A DNA stretch of 64,000 bases from Rhodococcus opacus. GTDB lineage: Bacteria > Actinomycetota > Actinomycetes > Mycobacteriales > Mycobacteriaceae. How positions within the stretch are numbered: the stretch's first letter is position 1; each line of letters begins with the position of its first letter. This document shows positions 17,628 through 25,916 of this stretch, in pieces. The stretch lies in contig NZ_JAAXPA010000029.1 in NCBI RefSeq assembly GCF_012396235.1, positions 1-64,000 on the forward strand, given 5' to 3'. Below the pieces are notes generated by a model. That model saw only the letters and a program-made list of their open reading frames with translations. It made no database searches and was not told the origin of the DNA. Both the position numbers and the translations under genes were made by a program.

Positions 17628-17645
17628 TATCTTATAGCAAAGATA
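17628..17645. promoter_or_regulatory. Candidate MarR operator before the Mo-hydroxylase operon
   Basis: TATCTTATAGCAAAGATA has TATCTT and AAGATA arms and shares the half-site GCAAAGATA with 16751-16768. An overlapping perfect inverted repeat GCAAAG-ATA-CTTTGC follows (17637-17651). It is 59 bases upstream of the first gene of the operon, a typical repressor position. The 17401-17703 gap holds no gene. Confidence 0.55.
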
Positions 17646-17703
17646 CTTTGCGCTGAGTCTTCTTGGACCGGCATTCGTTGTCCTTTCGAATGGAACGAGG
17701 CAC

Positions 17704-18087
17704 ATGCACAAGAGCGGCCTTCCCACGGTGGCTGCGGAGGGCGGCGGCACAGTGACCGCCCTACCCTTTCGCGGCGTTGCGACCCCCGAGCAGAACCCAG
17801 CAGACGGCAGGCTCGGCGCGCGTGGCTCCTTGGCTGCCGTGCTGTTCCTCCCCGACCCAGCCGCCTACGACTGCGTTGGCAGTGAGGATCAGATCGTGGT
17901 TCGTGAGCATCTTCGGGGCCGGAATCGGCGTAAGTTCGTCTACACCGGACTCGGTTCGGTAGCCGTCCGCGCCGCACTCGACGTCGTCTCCGCGGCCGTC
18001 GAACGGCGCGCCCTACAAGGGGTGAATCACCACATGCATACCGGCTATGGGAGACCGAGCTGCACACTCGTGCGGGGAGCCCGCTGA
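17704..18087 (+). CDS. Unrecognised first protein of the Mo-hydroxylase operon
   Basis: A 127-residue frame with GAACGAGG about 5 bases before its ATG; its TGA overlaps the ATG of the FAD subunit (TGATG). That coupling and GC3-rich codons argue it is translated. I do not recognise the family. Visible features are RGSLAAVLFLPDPAAYDCVG, GSEDQIVVREHLRGRNRRKF and a small-residue helix (GLGSVAVRAALDVVSAAVER). Cysteines are few and no membrane or signal segment is present. The C-terminal part (HHMHTGYGRPSCT) is His-rich. It could be an accessory or small subunit of this hydroxylase, or a truncated relic whose only effect is coupling. Confidence 0.45.
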   Translation: MHKSGLPTVAAEGGGTVTALPFRGVATPEQNPADGRLGARGSLAAVLFLPDPAAYDCVGSEDQIVVREHLRGRNRRKFVYTGLGSVAVRAALDVVSAAVERRALQGVNHHMHTGYGRPSCTLVRGAR

Positions 18088-18956
18088 TGCGCACCCAGGC
18101 CCTGGGGGCCGGGTTGGTGGCACAGAGCCAACTCGCGATGGCCCCTTTCCGGCTCCATCGCCCCACCACCATCGAGGACGCCCTGGCGATCGTGTCCGAA
18201 CATCCGGACGCTGTTTTCGCCGCTGGCTGCTCGGATCTGGTCGCCCAGATCCGTGAGGGCTGCGCCCCGAACACGTTGGTGTCGCTGCAGAAGGTCGATG
18301 CGCTCCGCATCACCAGCCACGAGGCCGGTGTTCTTCATATCGGCCCGATGGTGACCCACCACATGGGTGCGACGGACGACATCGTCGGCACCGCGATCCC
18401 GAACCTCGCGGCGGCATGGGCGTCGATCGCGACCGTTCGGATCCGCTACACCGCGACCGTCGGCGGAAACCTGATGGCGCGGCGGTACCGCTACGAGATG
18501 CCGCTGCTTCTCGGGGCGCTCGGCGCGGACCTGGTCTTCGACGCCGGCGCGCTCTCCCGCCCGGTCGCGTCGTTGTGGGCGGACAGCGGAACCGATCAGC
18601 GAGGTCTGTTGACCGACATCACCGTACGAACGGACGACCTCGTCTGGTTCGGATATGAGCGTTCGATGCGTCCGACGGCGACAGTGGCCCTCGCGGTGCG
18701 TCGCAACCCCGACGGCACCCTGCAGGTGCGCGCGCAATCGGGATCGGAGTACCGCCACGGATTCGCACTGACGGCCGATACCGGCGCCCGCGAACTCGAT
18801 CCGCTCGAGGTGAGTGCGCAGCTTGCCCAGCAGCTACCGGACGACTGTGCCGATTACACCGGCTCGGCGGAGTACCGCCGGCACCTGGTGCGTGTGTTGA
18901 CGCGCCGCCTGCTCACCGCGGCATGTGCTCAGCTGAAGGGAAAGACAACGAGATGA
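18087..18956 (+). CDS. Molybdenum hydroxylase, FAD-binding subunit (CoxM/XdhB type)
   Basis: 289 residues with the CO-dehydrogenase flavoprotein fold: FRLHRPTTIEDALAIVSEHP at the start, FAAGCSDLVAQI in place of the usual AGGTDL FAD loop, and IRYTATVGGNLMA (the TxGGN FAD motif). The C-terminal CODH_FAD_C region follows. It passes electrons from the 2Fe-2S subunit to FAD and an acceptor. The start overlaps the preceding stop and its own stop overlaps the 2Fe-2S gene (ATGA). Confidence 0.88.
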   Translation: MRTQALGAGLVAQSQLAMAPFRLHRPTTIEDALAIVSEHPDAVFAAGCSDLVAQIREGCAPNTLVSLQKVDALRITSHEAGVLHIGPMVTHHMGATDDIVGTAIPNLAAAWASIATVRIRYTATVGGNLMARRYRYEMPLLLGALGADLVFDAGALSRPVASLWADSGTDQRGLLTDITVRTDDLVWFGYERSMRPTATVALAVRRNPDGTLQVRAQSGSEYRHGFALTADTGARELDPLEVSAQLAQQLPDDCADYTGSAEYRRHLVRVLTRRLLTAACAQLKGKTTR

Positions 18957-19498
18957 CCGAGTACACCGATCGCGAGACCGATCGATCCGCTGCCCCCGAT
19001 GGAGAACTCGACACCTGCATCGAGTTCGCCCTGAACGGCGTCAAGCAGACCGTGCGCGTCGCCGCCAACGCCATCCTGCTCGACGTCCTGCGCAACAACC
19101 ACGGCTGCAACGGCGTTCGCGGTTCCTGTGAGCGTGGGGTCTGTGGAGCGTGCACCGTGCTCGTGGACGATCTGCCCGTCGCCTCCTGTTCGACCTTCGC
19201 GTTCAGCATCGACGGCGCCTCGGTCGAGACAGTGGAAGGGTTGGCCGCGCCCGACGGCACGCTGTCCCCGCAGCAACGTGCATTCTCCGAGTGCGGGGGT
19301 TTCCAGTGCGGCTTCTGCACGTCCGGGATGTTGATGCTCACCACCGGGCTGCTGCGTCAGGACCCACAACCCGATCGCGGCACCATCCGGGAATGGATCA
19401 GTTCCAACACCTGTCGCTGTACCGGATACGAGATGATCCTCGAATCGGTCGAGCGCGCTGCCGAACTGACCGGTGAGACGAACGGGGAATCCGCGTGA
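18953..19498 (+). CDS. Molybdenum hydroxylase, 2Fe-2S subunit (CoxS type)
   Basis: 181 residues, ATG at 18953 in ATGA overlap with the FAD gene. The plant-type ferredoxin cluster uses C59, C64, C67 and C79 (GSCERGVCGACTVLVDD). The second cluster near molybdopterin uses C119, C122, C154 and C156 (CGFCTSGM and NTCRCTGY). A longer than usual N-terminal tail of about 20 polar residues precedes the ferredoxin domain. It shuttles electrons from the Mo site to FAD. Confidence 0.92.
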   Translation: MTEYTDRETDRSAAPDGELDTCIEFALNGVKQTVRVAANAILLDVLRNNHGCNGVRGSCERGVCGACTVLVDDLPVASCSTFAFSIDGASVETVEGLAAPDGTLSPQQRAFSECGGFQCGFCTSGMLMLTTGLLRQDPQPDRGTIREWISSNTCRCTGYEMILESVERAAELTGETNGESA

Positions 19499-21894
19499 CC
19501 GCGACACCCGAATCCTTCACTCACAACGTTGATTCCGACGCCGCGGGCGGTGGGTACACCGTGTATTCGCTGCCGACCGTCTCTCCGGACAAGCGGGTCA
19601 CCGGACGCGATCTGCCGCGCGCGGACGCCGCGGTCAAGGTGACCGGCAAAGCGGTCTACAACACTGACATCGTGCGACCGGGCATGCTGCACGCGAAGGT
19701 GCTGCGGAGTCCGCACGCGCACGCTCGTATCGTGTCCATCGACGCGAGCGCCGCCGGGGCACTGGACGGCGTCACCGCGGTGCTGACCCGCAACGAAACC
19801 GACGGCCTGGGGTGTTACGGCACCATGGTCAAGGACCAGCCGGTCGTCGCGACGGACGCCGTCCGCTATGTCGGCGACATCGTCGCCGCCGTCGCTGCGG
19901 TAGATGAGCGCACGGCACTGGCGGCACTGGACCTCATTCAGGTCGAATACGAGATTCTGCCCGCGGTATTCGACGTCGACGAGGCCCTCGATCCGTCGTC
20001 GCCGACAATCCATCCGCTCGAGCCGCGCGGTGGTCTGCCCCCTTACCGGAACGGCGCGTCGGCGTCGCTGCGCATCGACCACAATGTCAGCTACGAATTC
20101 CGTTACAGCACTGGATCACCGGACGTGTGGGAGGAGTGCGACCACATCTTCGAGGACACCTTCCTCTTCTCCCGGATGAACCATATGCATCTCGAACCGT
20201 TCGTCACGGTCGCGGAGGCAACCGATGAACAGATCGAGGTCTGGACGGCGACGCAGAGCCCGTTCAACCTCCGCCAGGAACTCGGGCACGTATTCAACCT
20301 CCCCGAAAACCGGATCCGGGTGCACGTCGCCCTGCTCGGCGGAGCGTTCGGCGCGAAGAACGGCCCGAAGGCCGACCCGGTCGCCATCCGCCTGTCCCAG
20401 CTCAGCGGCGGCCGGCCGGTGCGGTTCTGCATGAGCACGGAAGAGGGCTTCCTCACCGTGTCGCAGCACGCGGCGAAGCTGATCGTCAAGGCCGGCGTCA
20501 AGGCGGACGGCACCTTTGTCGCCCGCAAATCGACGGTGCTCCTCGACAGCGGGGCCTACGCCGAACACAGTCCGGCGGTGGCGGAGAAGGCCGGCTATCG
20601 GATGCCGGGCGCGTATCGCTGGCAGCACATCGACACCGTCTGCAAGGCGGTTACCACGAACACGGTGCCCGCCGGCGCCATGCGCGGCTTCGGTGCCACG
20701 CAGACCACGTGGGCCGGTGAACGTCAGATCGACCTCATCGCGCAGCGACTCGGCATCGATCCCTACGCACTGCGGCTGAAAAACCTCAAAAAGCTCGGCG
20801 AAGAATTCGTCCCCGGGGATGCGGGGATCGACTCCGACCTCGCCGAGGGAATGCGTCTGGTCGCGGACGCTATCGGCTACCACTCCAGGGATCGCAGCGG
20901 AAACCGCGGCATGGGGGTATGCGTCGGGCTCAAGGACAGTGGCGGCGGCAACAAGCCCGCGATGGCGCGGGTCAAGGTGACCGCCAACGGCGACGTCTTC
21001 CTCAATTGCGCGCTCACCGAGATGGGCCAGGGCGGGCACTCCGCGTTGTCCCAGATCGTCGCCGACGTCCTGCGCACCAGCCGCGACCGCGTCGTGTACA
21101 CGCGCATCGACACCGACCACACCCCCTTCGATCAGGGCACCAACGCCTCGTCCGGCGTGGTGGTGATGGGACAGGCCGTCCGGAACGCGGCGGAGAACCT
21201 GCGTAGACAAGTGCTCGAGTGGGCCGGTGAACAGTTCGCCATCGACTCGGCCACCGCAGTGCTCGACGACTGGACGGTGCGCACCCCCACAGGCGAGGTA
21301 TATCCGCTTCTCCCGCAAATCATGGAGTTCTTCGGACACACCGGGTTCGAGTTCTCGGCCGACGGCTATTACAAGGTGCGCAGTGATGCCGATGCACCCT
21401 TGGCCGCCCGGTGTGTCTTCTACGAGATCGGGTGGGCGGCAGCCGAGGTCGAAGTCGACCCGGAGACCGGCAGGGTTACGGTCCTGCAGCTCGTGGTCAG
21501 TGGTGACGCGGGCAAGGTGATCAACAAGATCGGCTGCCGCGGTCAGGATGAAGGCGCCGCCGTTCTGGGACTCGCGCAGGCTCTGTTCGAGGAAATGCGC
21601 TACGAGAACGGTGAACTTCTCAACGCCGAGGCCCTGCTGTACCGCGTCCCACTCGCGGAGGACCTCCCCGAGCGGTTCGTCTCGATCACCCAGGAGCAGG
21701 GACACGGCGCGGGCCCCTTCGGCGCCAAAGGCATGGGGGAGGGCGGCATGCTCCCCATCGCCCCGGCGATTGCGCAGGCCATCGCCGACGCGGTCGGTGC
21801 CCAGCTCACCGAGTTGCCGATGACACCAGAGCGCGTCTTTCGTGCACTCTCACCCGGCGGCGTGCCCGGTCTCCCGCCGTTGTCGCACGCCTGA
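19495..21894 (+). CDS. Molybdenum hydroxylase, molybdopterin-binding subunit (xanthine-dehydrogenase family)
   Basis: 799 residues, GTG start in GTGA overlap with the 2Fe-2S gene. It contains the aldehyde-oxidase/xanthine-dehydrogenase a/b hammerhead domain (DLPRADAAVKVTGKAVYNTD) and Mo-pterin domains. The active-site loop PAGAMRGFGATQ resembles xanthine/aldehyde oxidoreductases, not the AYXCSFR loop of true CO dehydrogenase, and the catalytic glutamate is in FGAKGMGEGGM. It should hydroxylate a carbon of an aldehyde or N-heterocycle using water. The substrate is not evident. XdhC, MarR and downstream transporter/dioxygenase genes on the same block suggest degradation of an aromatic or heterocyclic compound. 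Confidence 0.9.
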   Translation: MTATPESFTHNVDSDAAGGGYTVYSLPTVSPDKRVTGRDLPRADAAVKVTGKAVYNTDIVRPGMLHAKVLRSPHAHARIVSIDASAAGALDGVTAVLTRNETDGLGCYGTMVKDQPVVATDAVRYVGDIVAAVAAVDERTALAALDLIQVEYEILPAVFDVDEALDPSSPTIHPLEPRGGLPPYRNGASASLRIDHNVSYEFRYSTGSPDVWEECDHIFEDTFLFSRMNHMHLEPFVTVAEATDEQIEVWTATQSPFNLRQELGHVFNLPENRIRVHVALLGGAFGAKNGPKADPVAIRLSQLSGGRPVRFCMSTEEGFLTVSQHAAKLIVKAGVKADGTFVARKSTVLLDSGAYAEHSPAVAEKAGYRMPGAYRWQHIDTVCKAVTTNTVPAGAMRGFGATQTTWAGERQIDLIAQRLGIDPYALRLKNLKKLGEEFVPGDAGIDSDLAEGMRLVADAIGYHSRDRSGNRGMGVCVGLKDSGGGNKPAMARVKVTANGDVFLNCALTEMGQGGHSALSQIVADVLRTSRDRVVYTRIDTDHTPFDQGTNASSGVVVMGQAVRNAAENLRRQVLEWAGEQFAIDSATAVLDDWTVRTPTGEVYPLLPQIMEFFGHTGFEFSADGYYKVRSDADAPLAARCVFYEIGWAAAEVEVDPETGRVTVLQLVVSGDAGKVINKIGCRGQDEGAAVLGLAQALFEEMRYENGELLNAEALLYRVPLAEDLPERFVSITQEQGHGAGPFGAKGMGEGGMLPIAPAIAQAIADAVGAQLTELPMTPERVFRALSPGGVPGLPPLSHA

Positions 21895-22299
21895 ATGCAA
21901 CCGGACCTCAGACCACCGGTCGTCGGCACAGACGCCGACGACCGGAACGTCGACAGGAGCAGGACCCGACGGCGGCATCCTCCCGCGCAACGTCGCTGTT
22001 CCTGCGTCGCAGCGACACTTCAGCGCCGCACCCACACCCCCGTCCGCCGCCAACACCGGAACAACCCGTACGCCGTGCCACGGCTCGTACCGGGCCGGCA
22101 CATCCCGCCACGTCGTACCCGCCCGAATCCGCCACCGGATCCCGTCGATGAGCTGCCGTTTCGTCCACTTCGGCGAACGGCCCGCCTTCCTACCCAGAGG
22201 CAGCAGCGGCACCAACCGCGCCCATTGCACGTCGGTAACGTCCGCCCCGGCCCCGCGACGCTGGGCACGAGGTCATTCAACGGCAGCGACACATCCACT
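21895..22299 (-). pseudogene. IS5-type transposase N-terminal remnant
   Basis: On the minus strand a start MDVSLPLNDLVPSVAG continues, after a frameshift, into VQWARLVPLLPLGRKAGRSP and DGIRWRIRAGTTWRDVP, the N-terminal DUF4096 domain of IS5-family transposases. It then shifts frame again around YEPWHGV / YGLFRCWRRTGVW. The DDE catalytic part is missing. It directly abuts the stop of the Mo subunit gene, so an IS insertion or deletion probably ended the operon here. Confidence 0.8.
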
Positions 22300-22339
22300 T
22301 GATCGAAAACTCACAGCCGAACCACCTTTGAAACACGAC

Positions 22340-23005
22340 CTAAGCCTCGGGGTCCAGCCAGGGCCGATCGTCGCGGCCCTCGACATAGGTCCCGCCGGGC
22401 GGACCGTCGAGCAGCCCCAGCAGCAACTCACGCGCCGCCCGAGCGGCACCGGCGAGCTCAGTCCGGGGTGAAAACAGGTCCATCCCGATGACGAACCACG
22501 CCGCCAGCGCGGCGATCGGCGCAAACGCCAGCACAAACGGAACGGCGAATTGCCGGGCAGCACGCCACGGAACCGTCACCAACCCGAACACCACCACCAA
22601 CACCGCCGGCGCCGCCCAACTCACCCAATTCGACGCCGGCGGCGGATCAGGCCCAACGAGGTGAACGAACCGTGCGGAGACACCCGGGGACGCGGAACAT
22701 CGAACCAGGTCCCGATCCGGGCCTACGGCCGCCAGAAGGGCGTTCAGCGCCTCCGCCTTCGTGCCCAGGATCGCCCGCGCCGCCGTCGGCGGAATCTGCA
22801 CCGTCAGGAACACCCGCCGCAACCAGATCGTCCGCGGTGAACCGGTCCGCCTCCCCCACCCGCTCCCCGGTGCTCGACCAGGAGTCGAAGTGCGCGCCGA
22901 CGAAGGCGTCCTCGCCCAGATACGGGCGGCCGTATTACTTCGTCAGAGCCGCGGTCGCCGCGGCGTCCGAGTCCGTCGCAAGAGTCGTGAGCAGCCGCAA
23001 TGTCA
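22340..23005 (-). pseudogene. Disrupted DUF6308-like gene with membrane tail
   Basis: Reading from 23005 the frame gives MTLRLLTTLATDSDAAATAA, an in-frame TAA, then YLGEDAFVGAHFDSWSSTGE and ADRFTADDLVAA. After a frameshift it continues VFLTVQIPPTAARAILGTKA with LNALLAAVGPDRDLV. This resembles the DUF6308 family of actinobacteria. The rest of the last frame (22340-22660) has two membrane segments (APAVLVVVFGLVTVPW and LAFAPIAALAAWFVIGM) not expected there, so two gene remnants may be joined. Family naming is tentative. Confidence 0.5.
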
Positions 23006-23066
23006 TATACCCCGCACTCTCTCACCCCTCAGGTACCGGCGGCCGGGAACCGAGCCGGGGTGGTCG

Positions 23067-23330
23067 CTACGCGCCGGGCCCGGAATCGGGGGCGGTGTCG
23101 TCCGCGGTGCGGCCGTCGGCTGTCTCGGGCAGAAGCGTGCGCGCCTTCTCCGCCAGGTCCGGCAGCGCACCCCGCCGATCACCGTAGGCCCGCGCCGGAG
23201 CGGCCAGAGCCAGTTCCTCACCCACCAGCACCACCGGGCTGGTGGGATACGCGACCCGGGCCACGAACCGGGTGATCTCATCGGCCGTCAGAATCTTCCC
23301 GAGCGGCGGCGTGGTTGCTGCACCGGTCAT
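23067..23330 (-). CDS. Hypothetical protein, 87 aa
   Basis: The ATG at 23330 has GGGGAG 5 bases upstream, so it is preferred over an in-frame start 72 bases earlier. The 87 residues form a soluble helical protein (ILTADEITRFVARVAYPTSP, VVLVGEELALAAPARAYGDR) with an acidic, low-complexity tail. Not recognised. It immediately precedes the disrupted DUF6308-like gene on the same strand and is probably its former operon partner. Confidence 0.5.
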   Translation of the reverse strand: MTGAATTPPLGKILTADEITRFVARVAYPTSPVVLVGEELALAAPARAYGDRRGALPDLAEKARTLLPETADGRTADDTAPDSGPGA

Positions 23331-23788
23331 GGCATCTCCCCCATTGTCAGAGCTGGACGTTGCGTGGACAGTAGCCCTTCGGCCGTCACAGGGACGTGCC
23401 ATCTGCCCAGTTCAGTGATAGGAATGCGCGGTGATCGACGCGCACAAAGGATGGCCTGAAGGCGAGTGCACCACCACTCGCTTCTTCGACGGCATTGACC
23501 GCTGGAGGACTGCGAACCCACCGCCCGGACGCCGAGTTCGTGCCGCGGCGCGTCTCCAGCTTGTGGCCTGTCATGCCTGCCAATGTGGAGAGCCGGTCCG
23601 CCGCCGACCCGAGATCTTCAGCGACTGGCTGGTGCTGGCGGTGGCGTTTGGGCTGGCGTCGTTGGCGCCGAGCAGGAGGGCGCCAACAAGGTTGTCGATG
23701 TCAATGACCTGCCTTCCGGAAGCGGATCGATGACCGGTCACCCCCAAGAGCTCCGGGTGTCGGCTGGTTACGGGTTGTTCGGTTCCCG
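23331..23788. other. No confident gene; probable decayed sequence
   Basis: Short frames exist on both strands. On the minus strand VIDIDNLVGALLLGANDASP and, in a neighbouring frame, DLGSAADRLSTLAGMTGHKL look protein-like and could be pieces of one frameshifted gene, but I cannot name it. Confidence 0.4.
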
Positions 23789-24811
23789 CTAGAAGATGGC
23801 CCGTGGGATCAATCCGGTGGTTCGTCCATCCTGATCAAGGACATGTCCTGCCCTCTTGAATGTGTGGAGGCTGATGAACCGGTCCGAAATGGTGATGGAC
23901 GGAAGTTCTCGCGTGAGTGCAGCCGCGAATGGCGCAATCTCGCTAACCGTCTGAAACCACATCGTGGCGACGATTGTCGAGGTTCCGGTAGTGGCGTTTG
24001 CAATTCGGCATTTTGGAATTCGGCTCAATAGGTTGCCGACCGTGTTCAACTCGCTCGGTGCGGTCGTGATCATGAAAGTCGTCTCAACGACTGGTCCGAC
24101 AAGTGTGTTCGCTCCCTCGCAGCGCAGGGCCACGCGGCCCCCGTCGATCAGCCTTTCGACGCGGCGTCGCGCGGTCGGTCCGGTCACATCGCATTGCTCG
24201 CCGAGTGTGGTCCATGCTTGACGCCCATCTTTCGCCAGAGCTCCGAGCAGAGAACGATCGAGATCGTCCAGGAATGGAATCGTTTTCCTGCGTGTGGGCG
24301 CTGCCTGGGGTAATTGGAGAAGATGGGCCTGTTCCAGGTCTAACGCCTGGACGCGCCACCGCGCGCCTTCTGTGTAGTTGGTGAGCACGACCGTCGTTGC
24401 CACCGACCTGATTCCTTCGATCACCTCGATGCGGTCGGTGAGCAGACGGGTGAGGTCGGCAATGCTGGACACGAACACGATCACATGGAAGTCCGACGTC
24501 CCGGATGTGCTCGATACCGTGTCGACTGCTGGTTCGGCAATCAGGGCTTCTGCAACGTCATGCTTGCTCTGGGGTCTGCAGGTGATCGCAAGCCATGCGG
24601 CACATCCGAATTTCAGGAAGGTCGGGCCCGGAGCCACCGCGATCCATGCCGAGCCGCTCTCGGACAACAGCTTCCATCTTCGGGCGAGTGTCTTCGGCGA
24701 GTACTGAAGTGCCTCCGCCAAGTCCGCCCAGTCAGCGCGGGGGTTGAGCTGCAGCGCGCCGATAATTGCAAGGTCCAGTTCTGCTGCAGCCTGAGAGGTC
24801 ATATTGGACAT
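23789..24811 (-). CDS. Lrp/AsnC-family regulator with two HTH-RAM modules
   Basis: About 340 residues, twice the usual Lrp length. Module 1: helix-turn-helix LDLAIIGALQLNPRADWADL with YSPKTLARRW, then a ligand-binding half (DVAEALIAEPAVDTVSSTSG, FHVIVFVSSIADLTRLL). Module 2: LDRSLLGALAKDGRQAWTTL with TGPTARRRVERLIDGGRV and a second RAM-like part. Such tandem AsnC proteins are common in actinobacteria as local regulators of amino-acid or aromatic catabolism. The start could be the ATG at 24811 or 24802; neither has a strong ribosome site. Codon bias is weaker than in neighbours, in line with acquired DNA. Confidence 0.75.
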   Translation of the reverse strand: MSNMTSQAAAELDLAIIGALQLNPRADWADLAEALQYSPKTLARRWKLLSESGSAWIAVAPGPTFLKFGCAAWLAITCRPQSKHDVAEALIAEPAVDTVSSTSGTSDFHVIVFVSSIADLTRLLTDRIEVIEGIRSVATTVVLTNYTEGARWRVQALDLEQAHLLQLPQAAPTRRKTIPFLDDLDRSLLGALAKDGRQAWTTLGEQCDVTGPTARRRVERLIDGGRVALRCEGANTLVGPVVETTFMITTAPSELNTVGNLLSRIPKCRIANATTGTSTIVATMWFQTVSEIAPFAAALTRELPSITISDRFISLHTFKRAGHVLDQDGRTTGLIPRAIF

Positions 24812-24954
24812 TATGGCCGTAAAAATTATGGAAATCGGCCAAAACCCAGGTCTCGTGAGGTGCGCCACTCAGAGTGGTTGAGCGCGAGTTGCGCAACCGG
24901 GACTCCCGGCCCAAGAAGTCGAGGTCGATGCATGTGGACACAATCAGTCAGGGG

Positions 24955-25210
24955 TGAGGAAGGTGCCGTCCAACGGGCGGGTAGACAGCGGGCGGGCGTT
25001 GTGGCGCACGCAGTCGGGGCTGGCACCGCTCCCGCTCACCTGCTGCGCGGAATCGGTGGTAGCGCCGACAGTTTCGCACCACAATTCGGTGAGCTCAACA
25101 GTTCCCTGAGGCTGCTCGCGTGGGACGCCCCCGGTTCCGGGCGCAGCGGGGATCCCGGACGTCGGTTCGACCTGGACGACTACGCTGACGCCGCGGCCGA
25201 GGTAATCAGG
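24955..25210 (+). pseudogene. Alpha/beta-hydrolase 5' fragment
   Basis: A plus-strand piece reads VPSNGRVDSGRALWRTQSGL, then after a frameshift LLRGIGGSADSFAPQFGELN and LAWDAPGSGRSGDPG with DLDDYADAAAEVI, the N-terminal strand/oxyanion region of an alpha/beta-hydrolase. It breaks off at about 25210, where a minus-strand transposase remnant begins. The nucleophile and the rest of the triad are absent. Confidence 0.65.
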
Positions 25211-25214
25211 GACC

Positions 25215-25480
25215 GCTGCGGCCAGGTAGGCCAGATGCGTCCTGGTGGTCCACCCTCCTCGGGAGCGCCGCAACGCGTGGTCGGCGGGCTCGATCTCGAC
25301 CTCGCCGGGCGGCACGGACTGCGCCTCGGGAGCCCAGCGCACGCCCGCCGCATGCTGGTGAGCCTGCGCGATGGTCGAATCCACGCTGACGTCCCACACG
25401 ATCGCACCCCGCGCGGCTTGGGTGAGTGCCGGCAATCCCGTCAGGATCCGCATCTCTGCGGACATTTCTGTTCGTGGCGT
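25215..25480 (-). pseudogene. IS5-type transposase internal remnant
   Basis: On the minus strand IVWDVSVDSTIAQAHQHAAG and EPADHALRRSRGGWTTRTHL match the first DDE strand and the RSRGG(W/L)TTK segment of IS5/IS427-type transposases. It is only an internal piece with no start, end or inverted repeats. It lies right of the N-terminal remnant at 21.9-22.3 kb, although on this strand the N-terminus should be at higher coordinates, so the two are separate copies or rearranged. Confidence 0.75.
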
Positions 25481-25916
25481 GCCAGCTTGCCGCTGACCAT
25501 GTTTCGCAATTAATCCCCCACGTGGATTTCTCTTGCTTTCCGCCCACGAGTGGAAATCGTTAACTGTGCACACGGTCTATTTCTTCGTGCGAGCCATGCG
25601 TGGCCGATTCCGCCGAGGTGTGTAGCGGCATTTCGGGCCGGGGAATCCATTTCCCGCTCTATTTCATCTGTCACTCAGTGCCTGAATCTTGCGGTCTCGC
25701 GGTTCGGCATAACAGCAGGTTGAGGGCTCAAACTTTAAGAAATGAGAGCTTGCGCACAACTAGCCTCAGCGTTAAGATATTGACCACTTAAATAATTTGA
25801 AGGTTTTCCATTGTGCTCGTTATTCCAGAAACAGAGGGTCCCTAGAACGCTCTGATTCGCCACGCGGTTCACGCGCCGCGTGATCGCATGTTCGTCAAAT
25901 AGCCGGGAGGCACAGT
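25481..25916. promoter_or_regulatory. Upstream region of the transporter gene
   Basis: No gene seen; markedly AT-richer than its surroundings (25730-25830). A perfect 7-bp inverted repeat, CACGCGG-TTCACGCG-CCGCGTG, lies at 25861-25882 about 35 bases before the transporter ATG and could be an operator or leader hairpin. TTGACC near 25780 might be a -35 element. Confidence 0.4.

Noticed and set aside
20116-21705. 529-residue open frame antisense to the molybdopterin subunit gene
   Set aside because: It is the shadow of a GC3-biased gene: the plus-strand frame has full-length family motifs, while the antisense translation is rich in Val/Gly/His/Arg with no domain.
19495-21894. Carbon monoxide dehydrogenase large subunit (CoxL form I)
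   Set aside because: The active-site loop is PAGAMRGFGATQ rather than the AYXCSFR motif required for form I CO dehydrogenase.
25861-25882. Riboswitch before the MHS transporter
   Set aside because: Only one short hairpin is visible; no conserved riboswitch core or anti-terminator pair was recognised.
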